Assembly: GCA_015680685.1 (NCBI GenBank)
Contig: MNCI01006623.1
Coordinates: forward strand, 40,428 to 93,447
Reading direction: 5' to 3'
Source of the DNA: Gnetum montanum
Lineage: Eukaryota; Streptophyta; Gnetopsida; Gnetales; Gnetaceae
DNA: 53,020 nt
The position numbers and the translations under genes were made by a program. The notes under the pieces were generated by a model that worked only from the letters and a program-made list of their open reading frames with translations, ran no database searches and had not been told where the DNA came from. Of this stretch, positions 22,440-33,159 are shown in pieces. Each line of letters begins with the position of its first letter. Within the stretch, counting starts at the first letter, position 1.

Positions 22440-23762
22440 TCCAAAAATGTTGGTGGTTGGAACACTGAGAGGTTATCGGGCATATAGCCTAACCCCGAAT
22501 CTGTGCAAGGGCTGTGCTAGAAAAAATGGAAATAGGGTGCCCTAAATGATCTGGTCGATCAGACTGGGACTTACAAGATGTCAAATAACCTTTTGTGAGT
22601 AGTAAAAATGAAATGTAATACACGATGGTTGAAATGAAAGAAAATGTGGGATGCGCAACTGTAGAAACGTATCAAAGCACATAACTGGGATAGTAGACAC
22701 AATCAAACACTTGATAATGCAAAGTAAATGTTGTAATAAGATAAAAAGAGAGTTTGAGTAAGAAGATGCACTGCCCCAAAAGAGGGGGTGTAGCTAATTT
22801 TCAAAGGTATACACAATGTATAATAGGTGCAGTGGGAGCACAATCAAAGCCTTGATGATGTCAGGTTGTGAAGTCTGGTGCTCACTGTGTTAAACTATGC
22901 CTACTGAGTTGGTAGCCACGGTGTACCATGTGATGTTTTATTGAGTTGCAATGGGGCTATACTGTACCATGTGGTGTAGGTGTGCCTTTTTTCTGGTGTG
23001 GTGTGGTCTAGGTATTTTTCACCCATGGAGCTAAGTGCCAAGATGTCAAAGTGCCAAAATACCAAAATGGAGGTGCCAATTGCCTTCTTGGTGAAAAATG
23101 AAAGCCAACCCCTTCTTCTCGCCTCCCCCCTTTTCAAAAGAGAACGTAGGGATATTTATAGGGCTAGGGTTAGTCCAAAATGTGAATTAGGTGCCATGTG
23201 GTAGTGCGGTGGGTGGGACCATGCTCATCCCAGGTTATGTGTGGGACACGAGACGCTGGCTGCAACACTAGACAAGGTGCTACACTATGGTAGATGTGAT
23301 GGCTATGTTGCAGTAGATGTGATGGCTACGTTGCAGTAGATAGGATGCTACGTTGCAGTAGAAATGGTGCTATGCTACATAGCGTGATAGGGTGCTATGC
23401 TGTGATACTCTACATAGCGTAACAGGGTGCTACGCTATGCAGCATAATAGGGTGCTACGCTACGCAGTGTAACAAGGTGCTACGCTACATAACGCAATAG
23501 GGTGCTATGCTATGTAGTGTAATAGGATGCTATACTGTGCTATGCTACATAGCGTAACAAGGTGCTATGCTACGTTGTGCTATGCAGCGTAACATTTGTG
23601 CAGAAAGTTCCATCATTCTAACACTTAGAAAATTTTTTCAAATCTGGCAGTTTGGAGCTGACTATACTCAACACTTGGAAAAAATGGGCAAAGTGTCACA
23701 ATTTTGACAATTAGCCATATTTGTAGTCATGATGCTGAGACTTGAAATTTTGTGGTGTTTCA
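22440..23762 (-). mobile_element. Element B left (3') LTR, short form
   Basis: On the minus strand it starts TGAAACACCACAAAATTTC (at 23762) and ends near 22440 in ..CCAACCACCAACA. It matches the right LTR at its ends, including the block 22460-22590 (GAGAGGTTATCGGGCATATAGCC) against 29592-29720. It lacks the ~200-bp palindrome units of the right LTR but carries a 25-bp array, which accounts for part of the 1.3 kb against 2.3 kb length difference. Confidence 0.8.
23277..23600. repeat. 23-bp and 25-bp minisatellite in B left LTR
   Basis: A 23-bp unit GATGGCTACGTTGCAGTAGAT repeats at 23298, 23321 and 23344. It passes into a 25-bp unit, GGTGCTACGCTACGCAGTGT plus AACAA, with GGTGC or GATGC at 23366, 23391, 23426, 23451, 23476, 23501, 23526 and 23561. 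Six steps are 25 or 35 bp: the two 35-bp steps contain an extra 10 bp. Every unit is itself a near palindrome (GCTACGC/GCAGTGT). Confidence 0.9.
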
Positions 23763-23766
23763 ATGG

Positions 23767-23775
23767 CCCCTCTTT
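23767..23775 (-). other. Polypurine tract of element B
   Basis: On the minus strand AAAGAGGGG lies a few bases before the TGAAACACC start of the 3' LTR. This is the expected primer site for second-strand synthesis. Confidence 0.55.
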
Positions 23776-24900
23776 GTTGATGTTTGGAAGAGTGGCCCAA
23801 GAGATGTTGACAAAGAATTACAAAACACCACAGTAGATATGCCACCAACATCACTTTTCAGCATAAGATCAGATGGCGTTTTACCATGCTCAAGAGTGTT
23901 ATGAAAATAAGGTTATGGTAGGGGACAAGGAGGTATAGGCAATGCTAGAGAGATGAGATTTGAACCATGGTAATGAAATGTAAATAGTGGATCATGGTGT
24001 AAGATGCAAATTTAGCATGGCTAATAGTGACCATGGCATGAAGTTGTTCATCCCTGAAATGTTGACCTCTTGTTAGAGTGCTTATGAGAACATCAAAGTA
24101 AATCCAAGGTTGGGCCAATTGCAAAGCTACAGCATTGTTAATTTGCTTGGGAATGTGCTTTTCCACATTCATTTTTTTTGAGTTTGTGAGGCGAACCTTC
24201 TTTGGGTTCGACTTACTACTGAATGTTAGCTGTAAGTTGGCCATCGAGAAGATGGGCTTTGATTCCTAGGGATGATTTGTGTTACTTCCACCTAGGCTTT
24301 AACCACACAATAGAGGCTCCCCATAGGATAAGTTTCATTACGTCCACCATGAATTCTACAGTTAACGTGAAGGAAGGTGCCATGTAGGTTAGAATGCATA
24401 TGCATTAAAGGGATGTGAAATTATGAGTAGGTGGGAGATGAGAGGATATTTAGATGAAGGAGTGGATGTGCATAGGTTGTAATATGGATGAGGGGAATTT
24501 GCACTCTTGAGTGGCTCAACTAGTCTAATCATGCACATCAGAACAATGTGGTGACTTGCTACTGCATTGAGATGCATCTCTGCACAACCACCTCTAAGGC
24601 TTTGTCCTACAAACACAACTCCGAGAAGAAAAGAAAAACACACAACATGAAATGCTAATGTAAATGTTAGTTGTGAAGATGAAATAGGTTCTAGATGCAA
24701 AGATGTTGCAAATGTGTCAAATGTTGTGCTAGTTGCAAGTGCTCAGGAAGCCAATGAAAGTGCTGGGACGATCATGTTGCAAGTCCTCTGAAGGCTGCAC
24801 TAATGGCAAGTGCTTGGAAAGATCAGGAGGATGGTGGGAGGGGATGATTCTATGAGTGCCACCAAGGTAGAATTAATGGAAAGTGCTCTAAAAGATCAAC
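23776..24900 (-). other. B 3' internal region, no gene recognised
   Basis: Between protease and 3' LTR. Short open frames at 23945-24244 and 24389-24700 on the minus strand show no similarity to gag, pol or the antisense gene and have no partner elsewhere in the window. From about 24660 the sequence becomes internally repetitive (AGTGCTC.G.AAGATCA words). Confidence 0.4.
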
Positions 24901-24904
24901 AACA

Positions 24905-25160
24905 TGCCAGTTTAAGTCCTGGTAGATTGTGAACACAGTTTAAGGTCCTGGCAGACCATGATGTGCTAGTTTATAGTCCTAGCAGACTATTGGATGCTAG
25001 TTTAATGTTGTAGTGGAAAATAGATGTTTTACGAGTTTAACATCATGGCCCAAGGTTGGGCTATTGTACTAGTTTAACGTCATGACCCAAGGATGAGCTG
25101 TGCTAGTTTATAGTAATAGTAGACTGTCTATGCTAGTTTATAGTCATTGCAAACTGGTGC
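24905..25160. repeat. ~32-bp TGCTAGTTTA tandem array
   Basis: The word TG(C/A)(C/T)AGTTTA occurs at 24905, 24933, 24964, 24995, 25030, 25067, 25101 and 25131, steps of 28-37 bp. The following bases resemble AGTCCTAGCAGACTATTGGA or ACGTCATGACCCAAGG. Reverse-complemented it matches the GGCCTAAAACTAGCA motif found after protease in E1 and E3, so it is the B version of that repeat. Confidence 0.8.
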
Positions 25161-25476
25161 TTACCTTGCTTATGTAAGGTGCAATGTTGCATGTGTAGTC
25201 ATGCTATGTGCCTGTGAGATCCTACAAAAATAAATTAGAAAGAAAAAAACATCAAGAAACACCTATCATAAATAGAGTTAAAATATACAAATGAAAGAAA
25301 TGCAATGCAAAAAGTGATAGTTTTAGGCAATTCTAGGGCATAGGCTAGTTCAAGGCCTTTTCAAGCCAAGGGTTAATTTAAGGCCTTTTTTGGGCCATAT
25401 TTTTTTGTTTTTGTTTTCAAATGAAATGAATAAGAAAAGTAGATGGATGTGTAAAAAAAGAAAAGTATTATGTAAA

Positions 25477-26160
25477 CTAGTCAAGTAGGTGAAATGTAAA
25501 TGCATGAATAAATGCAACCCAAGAAAAAACCAGAAATGCATGGCCAATGGAGGTAAGGGGTGGGCTAGTGGTTAACGTGTTCTTGGTAAAAGAAAATTCT
25601 TGATCACATAGTTGCTTCCTAATTAGGTATGGATTAGGGGGTGTGCAAGGCTTAGGATCCTCTGGGAGGCTGTTGGATTCAGCCACTTGTTCATGTGTGT
25701 TAGCCTTAGGCACTATGTTGATTGCCGTAGGTGTACCACCAAGAAACTCCTCTTCCAAAAGTTGCAACATGTCTATGTCATGGATAGTTGAAGAGGAAGA
25801 ATTATCATCATGGATGATAACTTGACCACCTTCGTATGGAAGGTGGATTTCTTGGTGGATGGGAGAGGAGATGGCCCTTAGTTGGGCTAGCCAAGGCTTC
25901 CCTAGAATCATGTTGAAACCTAGCATCTCCTCTATGATAGTGAAATCTACACTAGTGGGGAATTTCTCTCCTTCCAAGAAGGCTAAGTTGATTGTACCCC
26001 TAACTGTGACACGTGATTTGTTGAAGGATTTTAGACACATGGTTTTGGTTGGCCTGATTTCATCCACCAGGCCTAGCTTAAAGATGATGGAGTATAGGAC
26101 AATGTTTGTTGCTGCACCATCATTGACATGGACTCTGCAGATAGTGCACTACCCAACACC
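25477..26160 (-). pseudogene. pro: Element B aspartic protease relic
   Basis: This is the longest open retroelement frame in the window (196 codons, 26067-25477). It encodes the protease core FNKSRVTVRGTINLAF, then FTIIEEMLGFNMILGKPWLAQL and ISSPIHQEIHLPYEGGQVII, with an acidic tail. Just upstream, before the frame's first Met, the active-site region reads VHVNDGAATNIV, so the expected catalytic Asp is Asn. The core aligns with E1, A and E3. The tail is unlike theirs except for the DI..E block. Whether the frame is truly open in the ancestor cannot be said; the active-site change argues that it is dead. Confidence 0.8.
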
Positions 26161-27079
26161 TATGCTAATGGATAGTGGAGCTGTAGTGACCTCCCTTCAT
26201 TTGAGGTTCACTTTGACTACATTATCGCAGAACACTAGGGATGTTGAACTTGATTCTTGTGGTGTATGGGGTAGCATCGTTGCATGGATGGATGTGTCAT
26301 CTGCAAGGATGTCCTTTGTAATAGGAATGGAGTCCAAGATCTAGTTCAATGTTTGGCAGTGAGTAGATGAGGTCATGAACAGGTAGTACAAGCTCAACAT
26401 TGTGTTCTTTTACTTGAGTATTTGTTTCACCTGGGTTAGTACGGCTACGAAGTCCTTATCATTGGCTATTGTGTTGGCCTTCACTTCCTCCATGTGGCTT
26501 GAGAGATAGATCTCTCAAGGAGGGGACTTGGGCTTGGTTTGCTTGGCCTGCTTGGGGGTAGTGGCCCTAGTGTTTGGTCGTTGTTTGCTAGTTATGGTCT
26601 TTGCTTTGGCCATGGGGGTTGCGAGGCATTCACTTGTCCTCTTGCATTACCATTTGGTAGGCCTACCTGGGTTACTAGTGGGGTCAACCCTTGAAGGAGG
26701 AGGGATCAAGATGTTGCCCACCGTTGGGCTTTAGGTAGGTGAGGGGCCATCACGTTGTGGCACCCTTATGATAAAGGGTGGCTTAGGAGTTGTTTTAGGA
26801 GTTGTTGTGTGACCAACTCATTGTGGAACCTTGATAATGAAAGGTTGCTTAGCAATTGTTGTTGTTGCTTCATGCCAGTTTAATGTCTTAGCGGATGGTT
26901 GATTTGGAACCTTGACCACAAAGGGTGTTATGGGTGTTCGAGGTGGCACTTTGATAACAAAGAGAGGCCTCTTACTTGTGGAGGCTAAGGGACCCTTGCC
27001 TTGTTAAGAGGCACATAGATCACAAAAGGTTCTTACACAGGTTTGGGTTGGCCACCTATGTTAATGGAGTTTATGACAT

Positions 27080-28750
27080 AGGAGGCATCATCTATGTTGG
27101 ATTGACTCACCATGTCGAACACCAGTTGGTCCCATTCTACCATTCTCTACAAGTCATCCTACAAAGCACAATAGTTGTCTATACTGTGACTAGTCAATTG
27201 GCAGTAATGAAAATATTGGTCCAATTTAAAATGTTGTGGGACCAGGGGCTAATGTGGGGTTCCTTAGTAGTTTGCAGTACCTATCATGTTTTTGATGAGC
27301 AATCTCTAACACGTGTTTGTGTTGGATTTTCCTAGCTTTCAAGAGTTTCTCTAGTGGTTCAGAGGGTTTCATTGATAACGATGTATACTTTGAGCAGTCC
27401 TTGTGCTGAAAGTTGGGCCTTGGGTTAGCCTCTGTCGATGTAGGTGAGTTGGTGCCAGAGTTGGTAGTTTTGTCAGTTGGGGCCTTAGGCTATTTAGCTA
27501 TCGGACCCTGGTTGGTTGCTTTTGTACTTGCGACCACTATTTCCACTATTGTGTTTTTCTTGCGATCATGTTGGTTTCTATAAGCCACATAGGCTAGATC
27601 ATTGCTAGCTTGCGTTGCTTCCTCTATGCCTTTTGTTTGGGCAAAGGCTTGGCTAAGAGACTTCGGGGCTAGATAATATATTTTGGACTTAATGAATTCA
27701 TTTACTACACCTTTGAAGATGGCCAGTAGATGTGTCTCTGCTAAGGGTTCATGCATTTCACTCAATGTAGCATCCCAACATTGGAGGAATTTTGGCATGA
27801 GCTCTAGAGGCCCCTACTTAACCTGCATGAGCTGGTCAAGGGTTACTTCAGGCTTTAGGTTGTACCTGAAGTGTATCACAAACTAGCTTATGAGATCCTC
27901 CAAAGTGGAGATTGAGGCCTTGGGTAGCATGCGATACAAGGCCTTGCTAGTGAGCGACATGGGAAACACATGCATGATGGCATGTGTCCAAGCTTTAAGA
28001 AGTAGGCACTCAGATCGAAATGTGACAAAGTGTGCATTGGGATCTCCTTCACCATTGTACTTGGTAAATTAAGGTAGCTAGATCCTAGTTGGAAGAGTTA
28101 GGAGTGGTACCATAGGACTTATGGGGTGGCCTCTGTAGAAGTCCACCACCTTGATGTTGTCAGAGGAGGTAGCCTTGAGTCGGTTGATCTCTTCCATCAA
28201 GCTTTGGATTAGTTGGAATGCCTAATCCAAGCTTGGGGATGTGCTAGCTAGTTGCATTGGCTAGGCTTGTGTTGGTTATATAGCATAGGGTTGAATTGTT
28301 GGTTGTGGAGTTTTCTAGTTTAACATCATAGTGGATAGGCGTTGCTAGTTTAGCATCATAGCAGATGGTTATTGCCAGTTTAATGTCATAGAAGATGGTT
28401 GTTGGTGTGTTGGCTGAGTAATGGGTGCAGTGATCGAAGTAGGCCACACATGAGTGGGTTGGATGGACACCGCATATGCCAATGAGACAGGTGGAATGTA
28501 GGATGCCTGAGTTATTTGGGGATGGGAGGTGGTCCCTGCATGAGCATAGTATTTGGGAAATGCATTAGTTGCTTGCAAAGAAGGCTAAATTGGCATGGTC
28601 ACCATCTTAGAGAGGATGGGTGGACCAAATCGAGGAGGGGGTGTATTAGGGAGTGGTCATTGGAAGGTGTTGTAGGGAGGGCTCTCATGCTTGGAGTGGG
28701 CCTCGAACTCATCTTATTTCTTCTATGAGGCTTCCTCGTAGGTTGTCCTT
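27080..28750 (-). pseudogene. gag: Element B gag pseudogene
   Basis: Read from high to low: a Pro/Thr/Gln-rich N-terminal part (about 28578-28369), then the core. It reads YNLKPEVTLDQLMQVK near 27860, a TAG at 27816-27814, then an open 102-codon stretch 27798-27490 with AETHLLAIFKGVVNEFIKSK, YYLAPKSLSQAFAQTKGIEE and DLAYVAYRNQHDRKK. A degraded knuckle (FHYCQLTSHSIDNYCAL.DDL) follows near 27210-27150. From about 27080 to 26170 a low-complexity linker with repeated GTxxPxxTK-like words leads to protease. Frameshifts and stops make it inactive. Confidence 0.8.
28306..28400. repeat. Three ~31-bp TGCTAGTTTA units inside B gag
   Basis: TCTAGTTTAACATCATAG (28311), TGCTAGTTTAGCATCATAG (28343) and TGCCAGTTTAATGTCATAG (28373) repeat at about 31 bp, with GATGG following each. 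They belong to the same motif family as the array at 24905-25160 and a single copy at 26876. In one minus frame they read as a ten-residue repeat (YDxKLATxIx). Confidence 0.8.
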
Positions 28751-29236
28751 GCATCATGCTTGTTTGTACGGATGAGTTGGGACAACAACTGGTGGTAGGA
28801 CTCCATGAGTGGGATTATGTCAAATAAGGAGGGGTTGTATTCCCGTCTATCCAGTGGACTCGTTCATAGTCCTATTTTTCCTCCAAATCAAGGTAATCCA
28901 CTAGTAATCCTGCTTGGATTTTGGCACAAAAAAAATTGTATTGTTCATGGCTTAGTGTGGCATGCTTTGGATGGATTGTAGTGTCAAATGTGTTAGACAC
29001 CAACATGGAAGGTTGATCTGGATTCATATTCACAGATTGATTATGAGAGTTTCTGTTTGCATAAAGTGGCTAACTCTGAGAAACATCAGAAAAATGACTA
29101 AGTCTGTCAGTACCACGAAAATGGCTAAGTATAAAAATATAGAAAAAATGGTTAAGTGTAACAATGCAGAAAAAATGCTAAATATGAAAATGCAAAAGAA
29201 ATGCTAAGTATGAAAACTACTAAAAATGGCCAGCTT

Positions 29237-29531
29237 TGGTGCTACACTTGCTACGCTAGAGTGTGTCACGCTTGCTACACTACGCATGATGTAGCTACTA
29301 CGCTATGTAGGATGTACCTGCTATGTTGCTATGCTACATGTGATGTAGCCACTACGCTACGAAGGGTGTACCTGCTACACTGCTACTCTATGCATGAAGT
29401 AGTTGCTACACTACATAGGGTGTACTTGCTACACTGCTATGCTACGCATGACGTAGCCACTATGCTACATAAGGTGTACTTACTACACTACTATGCTACA
29501 CGTGATGTAGCCACTACACTACACTGGTTGG
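29237..29531. repeat. 54-bp minisatellite next to B primer-binding site
   Basis: The word GTAG(C/T)(C/T)(A/G)CTA recurs at 29291, 29345, 29399, 29453 and 29507, an exact 54-bp step. The unit joins CTATGCTACACGTGATGTAG with CCACTACGCTACATAGGGTG and TACCTGCTACACTG, again built from CTACG/CGTAG palindromic words. It lies in the leader of element B. Because 54 is a multiple of three it creates an open + frame (29201-29551) of 18-residue repeats, which I regard as accidental. Confidence 0.9.
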
Positions 29532-29538
29532 TGTTTAG

Positions 29539-29556
29539 GTCCTCCTTCTAGCACCA
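29539..29556 (-). other. Element B primer-binding site
   Basis: On the minus strand TGGTGCTAGAAGGAGGAC starts 15 bases inside the 5' LTR end. The same string with two changes (TGGTGCTAGAAGAAGATC) occupies the same place in E3 at 39682. It starts with the TGG that pairs with tRNA CCA. It is not the initiator-Met site (TGGTATCAGAGC); I cannot name the tRNA. Confidence 0.7.
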
Positions 29557-29571
29557 AAAAATTATAGCAAC

Positions 29572-31859
29572 TGAAAACATCAGTGGCTGGAACACCGAGA
29601 GGTCACTAGGCATATAGCCTAACCCTGGATCTGTGCAAGGGCTATGTTGGAGAAAAATGGAAGCAAGGTGTCCTAAATGGTCTAGTCGATTAGATAGGGA
29701 CTTAATTGATGTATAATAACCTTTCATAGACATTTGTTTTAAAGATGTTATGTATAACTTAAGCGACGAGCAACAAACATAAACTGATAGAGAATAATGC
29801 AAAATATGATACTAGCAAAACAAAATGAAAAAATCATGAGTGAGAAAATGCACCATCCCAAGATCAAGGGATTTGATTTTTGTTTGGCTAAAAGGTGTAC
29901 AACTGATGTGTAGTGTGGACCAGCACAGCTTACAATGAAGCGGTATGATCACAGCTCCTTGAACTACAGTCAACAACTTGCTAATAGAAACCTTCTACTG
30001 GCCAGTCTCTTTGCCACAGCTAATCTCCAGAGAGCTAAAATGCAAAAATGCCAAATGCCATCTCTGAAGCCAACTGCTAGAATGGTGATTCTCAAAGCCA
30101 ATAATGCCAAAAGCCAACCCCTTGAATGTTGTTTGCTGGGGTATTTATAGAGTCAGATGTGGGAGAGAAATGTGGTTTGGATGCCATGTGTCCTGGGTCT
30201 CACAGAGTGTAAACGTGACTATGCCATGCTATTGTTTAATGTTGGGCTATTGTGTCATGCTAACGTGCTATGCTGCAGCATGATGCTGAACGTGAAACCC
30301 ACTATGCTATGACCATACCATTCAAGTTGCATGTGCCAAAATCCAGGGAACTACCATGTTTTTTTAAAAAATTTCAAAAATGGGTGCAAAGTGGAGCCTG
30401 TGCTCCATGACTACATCTTCCCTACTCTTGTGATCAGGTTCAAGCATAGGGACAAATCTAGGAATAACTAGGGGGGTGCAAAATAAAGCAAACTTGTTGA
30501 TTCTATTGAAAAAATGTCGAGATGGGAGTGACCATTACCAACAAGTTTTGGAGATAACTGGAGACATCTTGATGCTTTCATGTGAGTGTTATGCTATTTA
30601 CACTACCCAACATATCGGTGTAGCATAAACACCCAGATGCTACGTTGTGCTATGCTGCGTTGTGTAGATGCCGGTCTTGAAAGAAATCTTTCCTAAAAGA
30701 CAAAAATACCTGTTTGAGGCCTAGCTACTCAAGCAATTTCTACAATTGACAACCTTGTCTTCCATGTTGAAAGGTCCTAGGACCTACAGAGTTCATCCTT
30801 GGGACACTTTTGTGGTTTGTGTCCTTACTACGTTGTGATACGCTGCGTAGCATAGCATAGTGTAGCAGCCAATGTGACATGAATTCCTGTTTGATCTATA
30901 GTGCTTTGTCAAGAAACTTTTCTTGGGGCCCAAGGGCTAAGTGGGACAAGCAGTCTTAGAGGCTAGAGTATGGCCAAGTGCAATTCTCTTGCTAGAACCA
31001 CTTGGCAGAGGACCTTCATGTGTTTTGTCCCTACTATGCTATGCTACACTGCATAGCATAGCATAGTGTAGCACCCTTTTTTGCTTCGATTCTAACTCAT
31101 TTTGCAAACATTTTTTCATGGGATGATGATCATGTCCTAGTGTGATGGAAAAACAAGCATGCTTGATGGTTAAGGTAGGGGCAAATATGTTCACTTCACC
31201 AAAATTAGTTTGTGCAGGAGCATTGCCATAGCAGAACCCCACTACACTGTGCTACATTGTGTAGTATAGCACATCATAGCACTCAAATGAAGAGAAATTT
31301 TGATGAAATTTTCCACTTTTTTGTTACGTCATGTTGTTCATGCATTAAGGATGAAGTGGGGTAGATATCCCAGAGGGCTGAGTCATCATCAATCTACATA
31401 TTTGGTGCCTGAATAGTCTTTTCAAGGCCTACTACGCTATGCAACATAGCGTAGCTTAGTAGGTTCCTATAGTTAGAAAGCTCGCTGAACTATTTAGTCC
31501 ATCCTAAACACCTTCGACAGCTCCTAGCATGGTCCCTAGGTAGACCATTAGCTAGGTAGAGTGTCGAGCTGGGCAAGCTAGAGGGTATAGCAAGCCTATC
31601 ATCCTAGTAAATAGAAAATTTGTGAGACTGTATGGTCTACCCCTAGTACCTCTTTTATGCAAACTGGCTCCATAGCTAGGTGCTATGTTGACTGTGTTGC
31701 AAAGGATGGCGGGCAGGCTCGAAAGTAACTCTGCAGGCATTAGGGCTTCTGAGGTGCCATGTCATCTACACGGTCCATCATGAAATCATGCTTGCAGGGA
31801 TCCTTGCCCAAATTCTGGGACTTCTAAATCATGAGAGTCCAAAAATTTATGGTGTTTCA
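29572..31859 (-). mobile_element. Element B right (5') LTR, long form, 2288 bp
   Basis: On the minus strand it starts TGAAACACCATAAATTTTTG at 31859 and ends ..CACTGATGTTTTCA at 29572, giving TG..CA ends with a short inverted repeat (TGAAAC/GTTTTCA). A TATAAATACCCC promoter is the complement of 30138-30149. U3 holds five palindrome units (30639-31454). It aligns with LTR-C over most of its length in inverted orientation. It abuts element A protease sequence at 31860. Confidence 0.85.
30639..31454. repeat. Five ~197-bp palindrome units in B LTR U3
   Basis: Palindrome centres lie near 30653, 30848, 31047, 31258 and 31443. The best are 31034-31061 (arms CTATGCTATGC and GCATAGCATAG, 6-nt loop) and 31432-31454 (arms CTACGCTATG and CATAGCGTAG, 3-nt loop), both perfect. 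Between them the spacers share only weak similarity, such as CTTG.GGCC/CCTAGGACC and GTGTTTTGTCCCTAC before the core. Confidence 0.85.
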
Positions 31860-31863
31860 ACGT

Positions 31864-32205
31864 TATCACCATGAACAATGATCTTTCCTCCCTAGTAAGG
31901 GGGGTGAATTTCTTGGTGGATGGGTGAGGAGATAGCTTGTAATTTAGCCAACAAAGGTCTTTTGACGATTACATTGAACCTTGGTGTCTCTTCAATCACC
32001 AAGAAGTTTGTAGTGGTAGGGAATGGTTCTCCTGCTACAAAATCTAAGGAGATAGACCCCTTGATGAAATTTATTGATCCATTAAGGGACTTAAGAATTG
32101 TAGTGATCATAGGTTGTACTTGCTCTATTAGGCCCAAGCATTCAACAATGATACATGGGATGACATTAGTTGCGACTCCATCATCAAAATGTATCCAATG
32201 TATTT
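31864..32205 (-). pseudogene. pro: Element A protease pseudogene, interrupted by element B
   Basis: On the minus strand: IHFDDGVATNVIPCIIVE from about 32195, then LGLIEQVQPMITTILKSLNG and FLVIEETPRFNVIVKRPLLAKLQAI and IHQEIHPPY, ending IIVHGDN at about 31866. The motif keeps the expected first Asp. The sequence follows E1 protease closely until the B LTR begins at 31859, so B inserted within or just past the protease. Nothing downstream of this point (pol or antisense gene) can be found for element A. Confidence 0.8.
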
Positions 32206-33159
32206 TAAATTTTCCTATTCATATGGTTATGAAGAGTTGGGCATTGGTAACCTTGTGACTTTAGGGATTAGCCTTAATTTCACTATTGCAAAGTTTAAAG
32301 GGTGTTGACGTTTCCTCCAATAGTGAGGAAGGAATCATCATTGCATGAATGGCTTCCTCATTCGTAGGAATATCCTCACTAACAGGTATGGAGGTTAACA
32401 TTTGGACTAGCACCTCACAATGTGTAGTGGAAGTCATGATTAGGTCATATAAGCTTAAGGTGATATTTTTCTATTTGAGGGATTGCTTAACTTGGTCCAT
32501 TTCACTAAGGAAATTTTTTTCATTGGCTGTGGGCTTATCATCTTAGTTGTGCTTTACTTTCTTCATGCATCCCAAAAGGTGGAATTCAATTTTATGTTGT
32601 GGCTATTGTGGCTCCTTTTGATTATTTTGGTTGTGGTCTTTAGTTTCTTCCTGTGGCTTGTAGGTTGAAGGAGATGGGGTAGAGGAGGTCATAGTTATAG
32701 CTGAAATGGGAGTGGGCTTTAGTAGGCACTTCCTTTTGTACCTTCATCTATTTGTCTCCCTTGTTATCAAGCTTTTTCTTATATTTCCTATTTTGGTTGG
32801 CTAAAATTTTTTGGTTGTCAGATATTGGTTGTAAGGAAGAGGTAGTAGCATTGGCTATCATAGGGAGCTATTATGTAATTGGTTGGACTAGAGCTATTTA
32901 GGTCACATTAGGTTGGAAAACCTTCATGACAAAAGGTTCCCTTACAATGAAATAAGATCTTGAGCTATGGGAAGCTAAATAAGCTCTCTCATTGTATAGG
33001 GGTAATTTGATCATGAATGGTTCTCTTGTAGGTCTTTGATTGTTATCAATGTTGAATTCCAAAATAACATAGGGCTACGATTGGCATTCAATGGGTCCTT
33101 GTAAACCTACATTGACTAGTTTTGTAGTTGAACTAGGTTAGAGGCATCTAAGACCAATT

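Larger units (their letters stand above)
22440..31859 (-). mobile_element. Element B: LTR retroelement with gag-protease, no pol
   Basis: Read on the minus strand: 5' LTR 31859-29572, primer-binding site 29556-29539, a 54-bp tandem array, gag about 28750-27080, protease about 26160-25477, a TGCTAGTTTA array, a polypurine tract 23775-23767 and a 3' LTR 23762-22440. There is no RT, RNase H or integrase between protease and the 3' LTR, nor the antisense gene found in E1 and E3. Flanks do not match: LTR-C on the left, element A protease on the right (ACGTT against GACAT), so there is no target duplication. The two LTRs differ greatly in length. It is best read as a recombinant of two copies. Confidence 0.8.

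Noticed and set aside
23366-23600. CRISPR-like array of 25-bp repeats
   Set aside because: Units are contiguous with no unique spacers, and the DNA is plant.
25859-26344. 161-codon + frame opposite B protease
   Set aside because: Shadow of the minus-strand protease; the minus strand has the conserved motifs.
29201-29551. 116-codon repeat protein on the + strand
   Set aside because: Created by a 54-bp non-coding minisatellite antisense to element B; kept only as a finding.
22440-31859. Simple single insertion of B with target duplication
   Set aside because: Left and right flanks come from different sequences and do not match.
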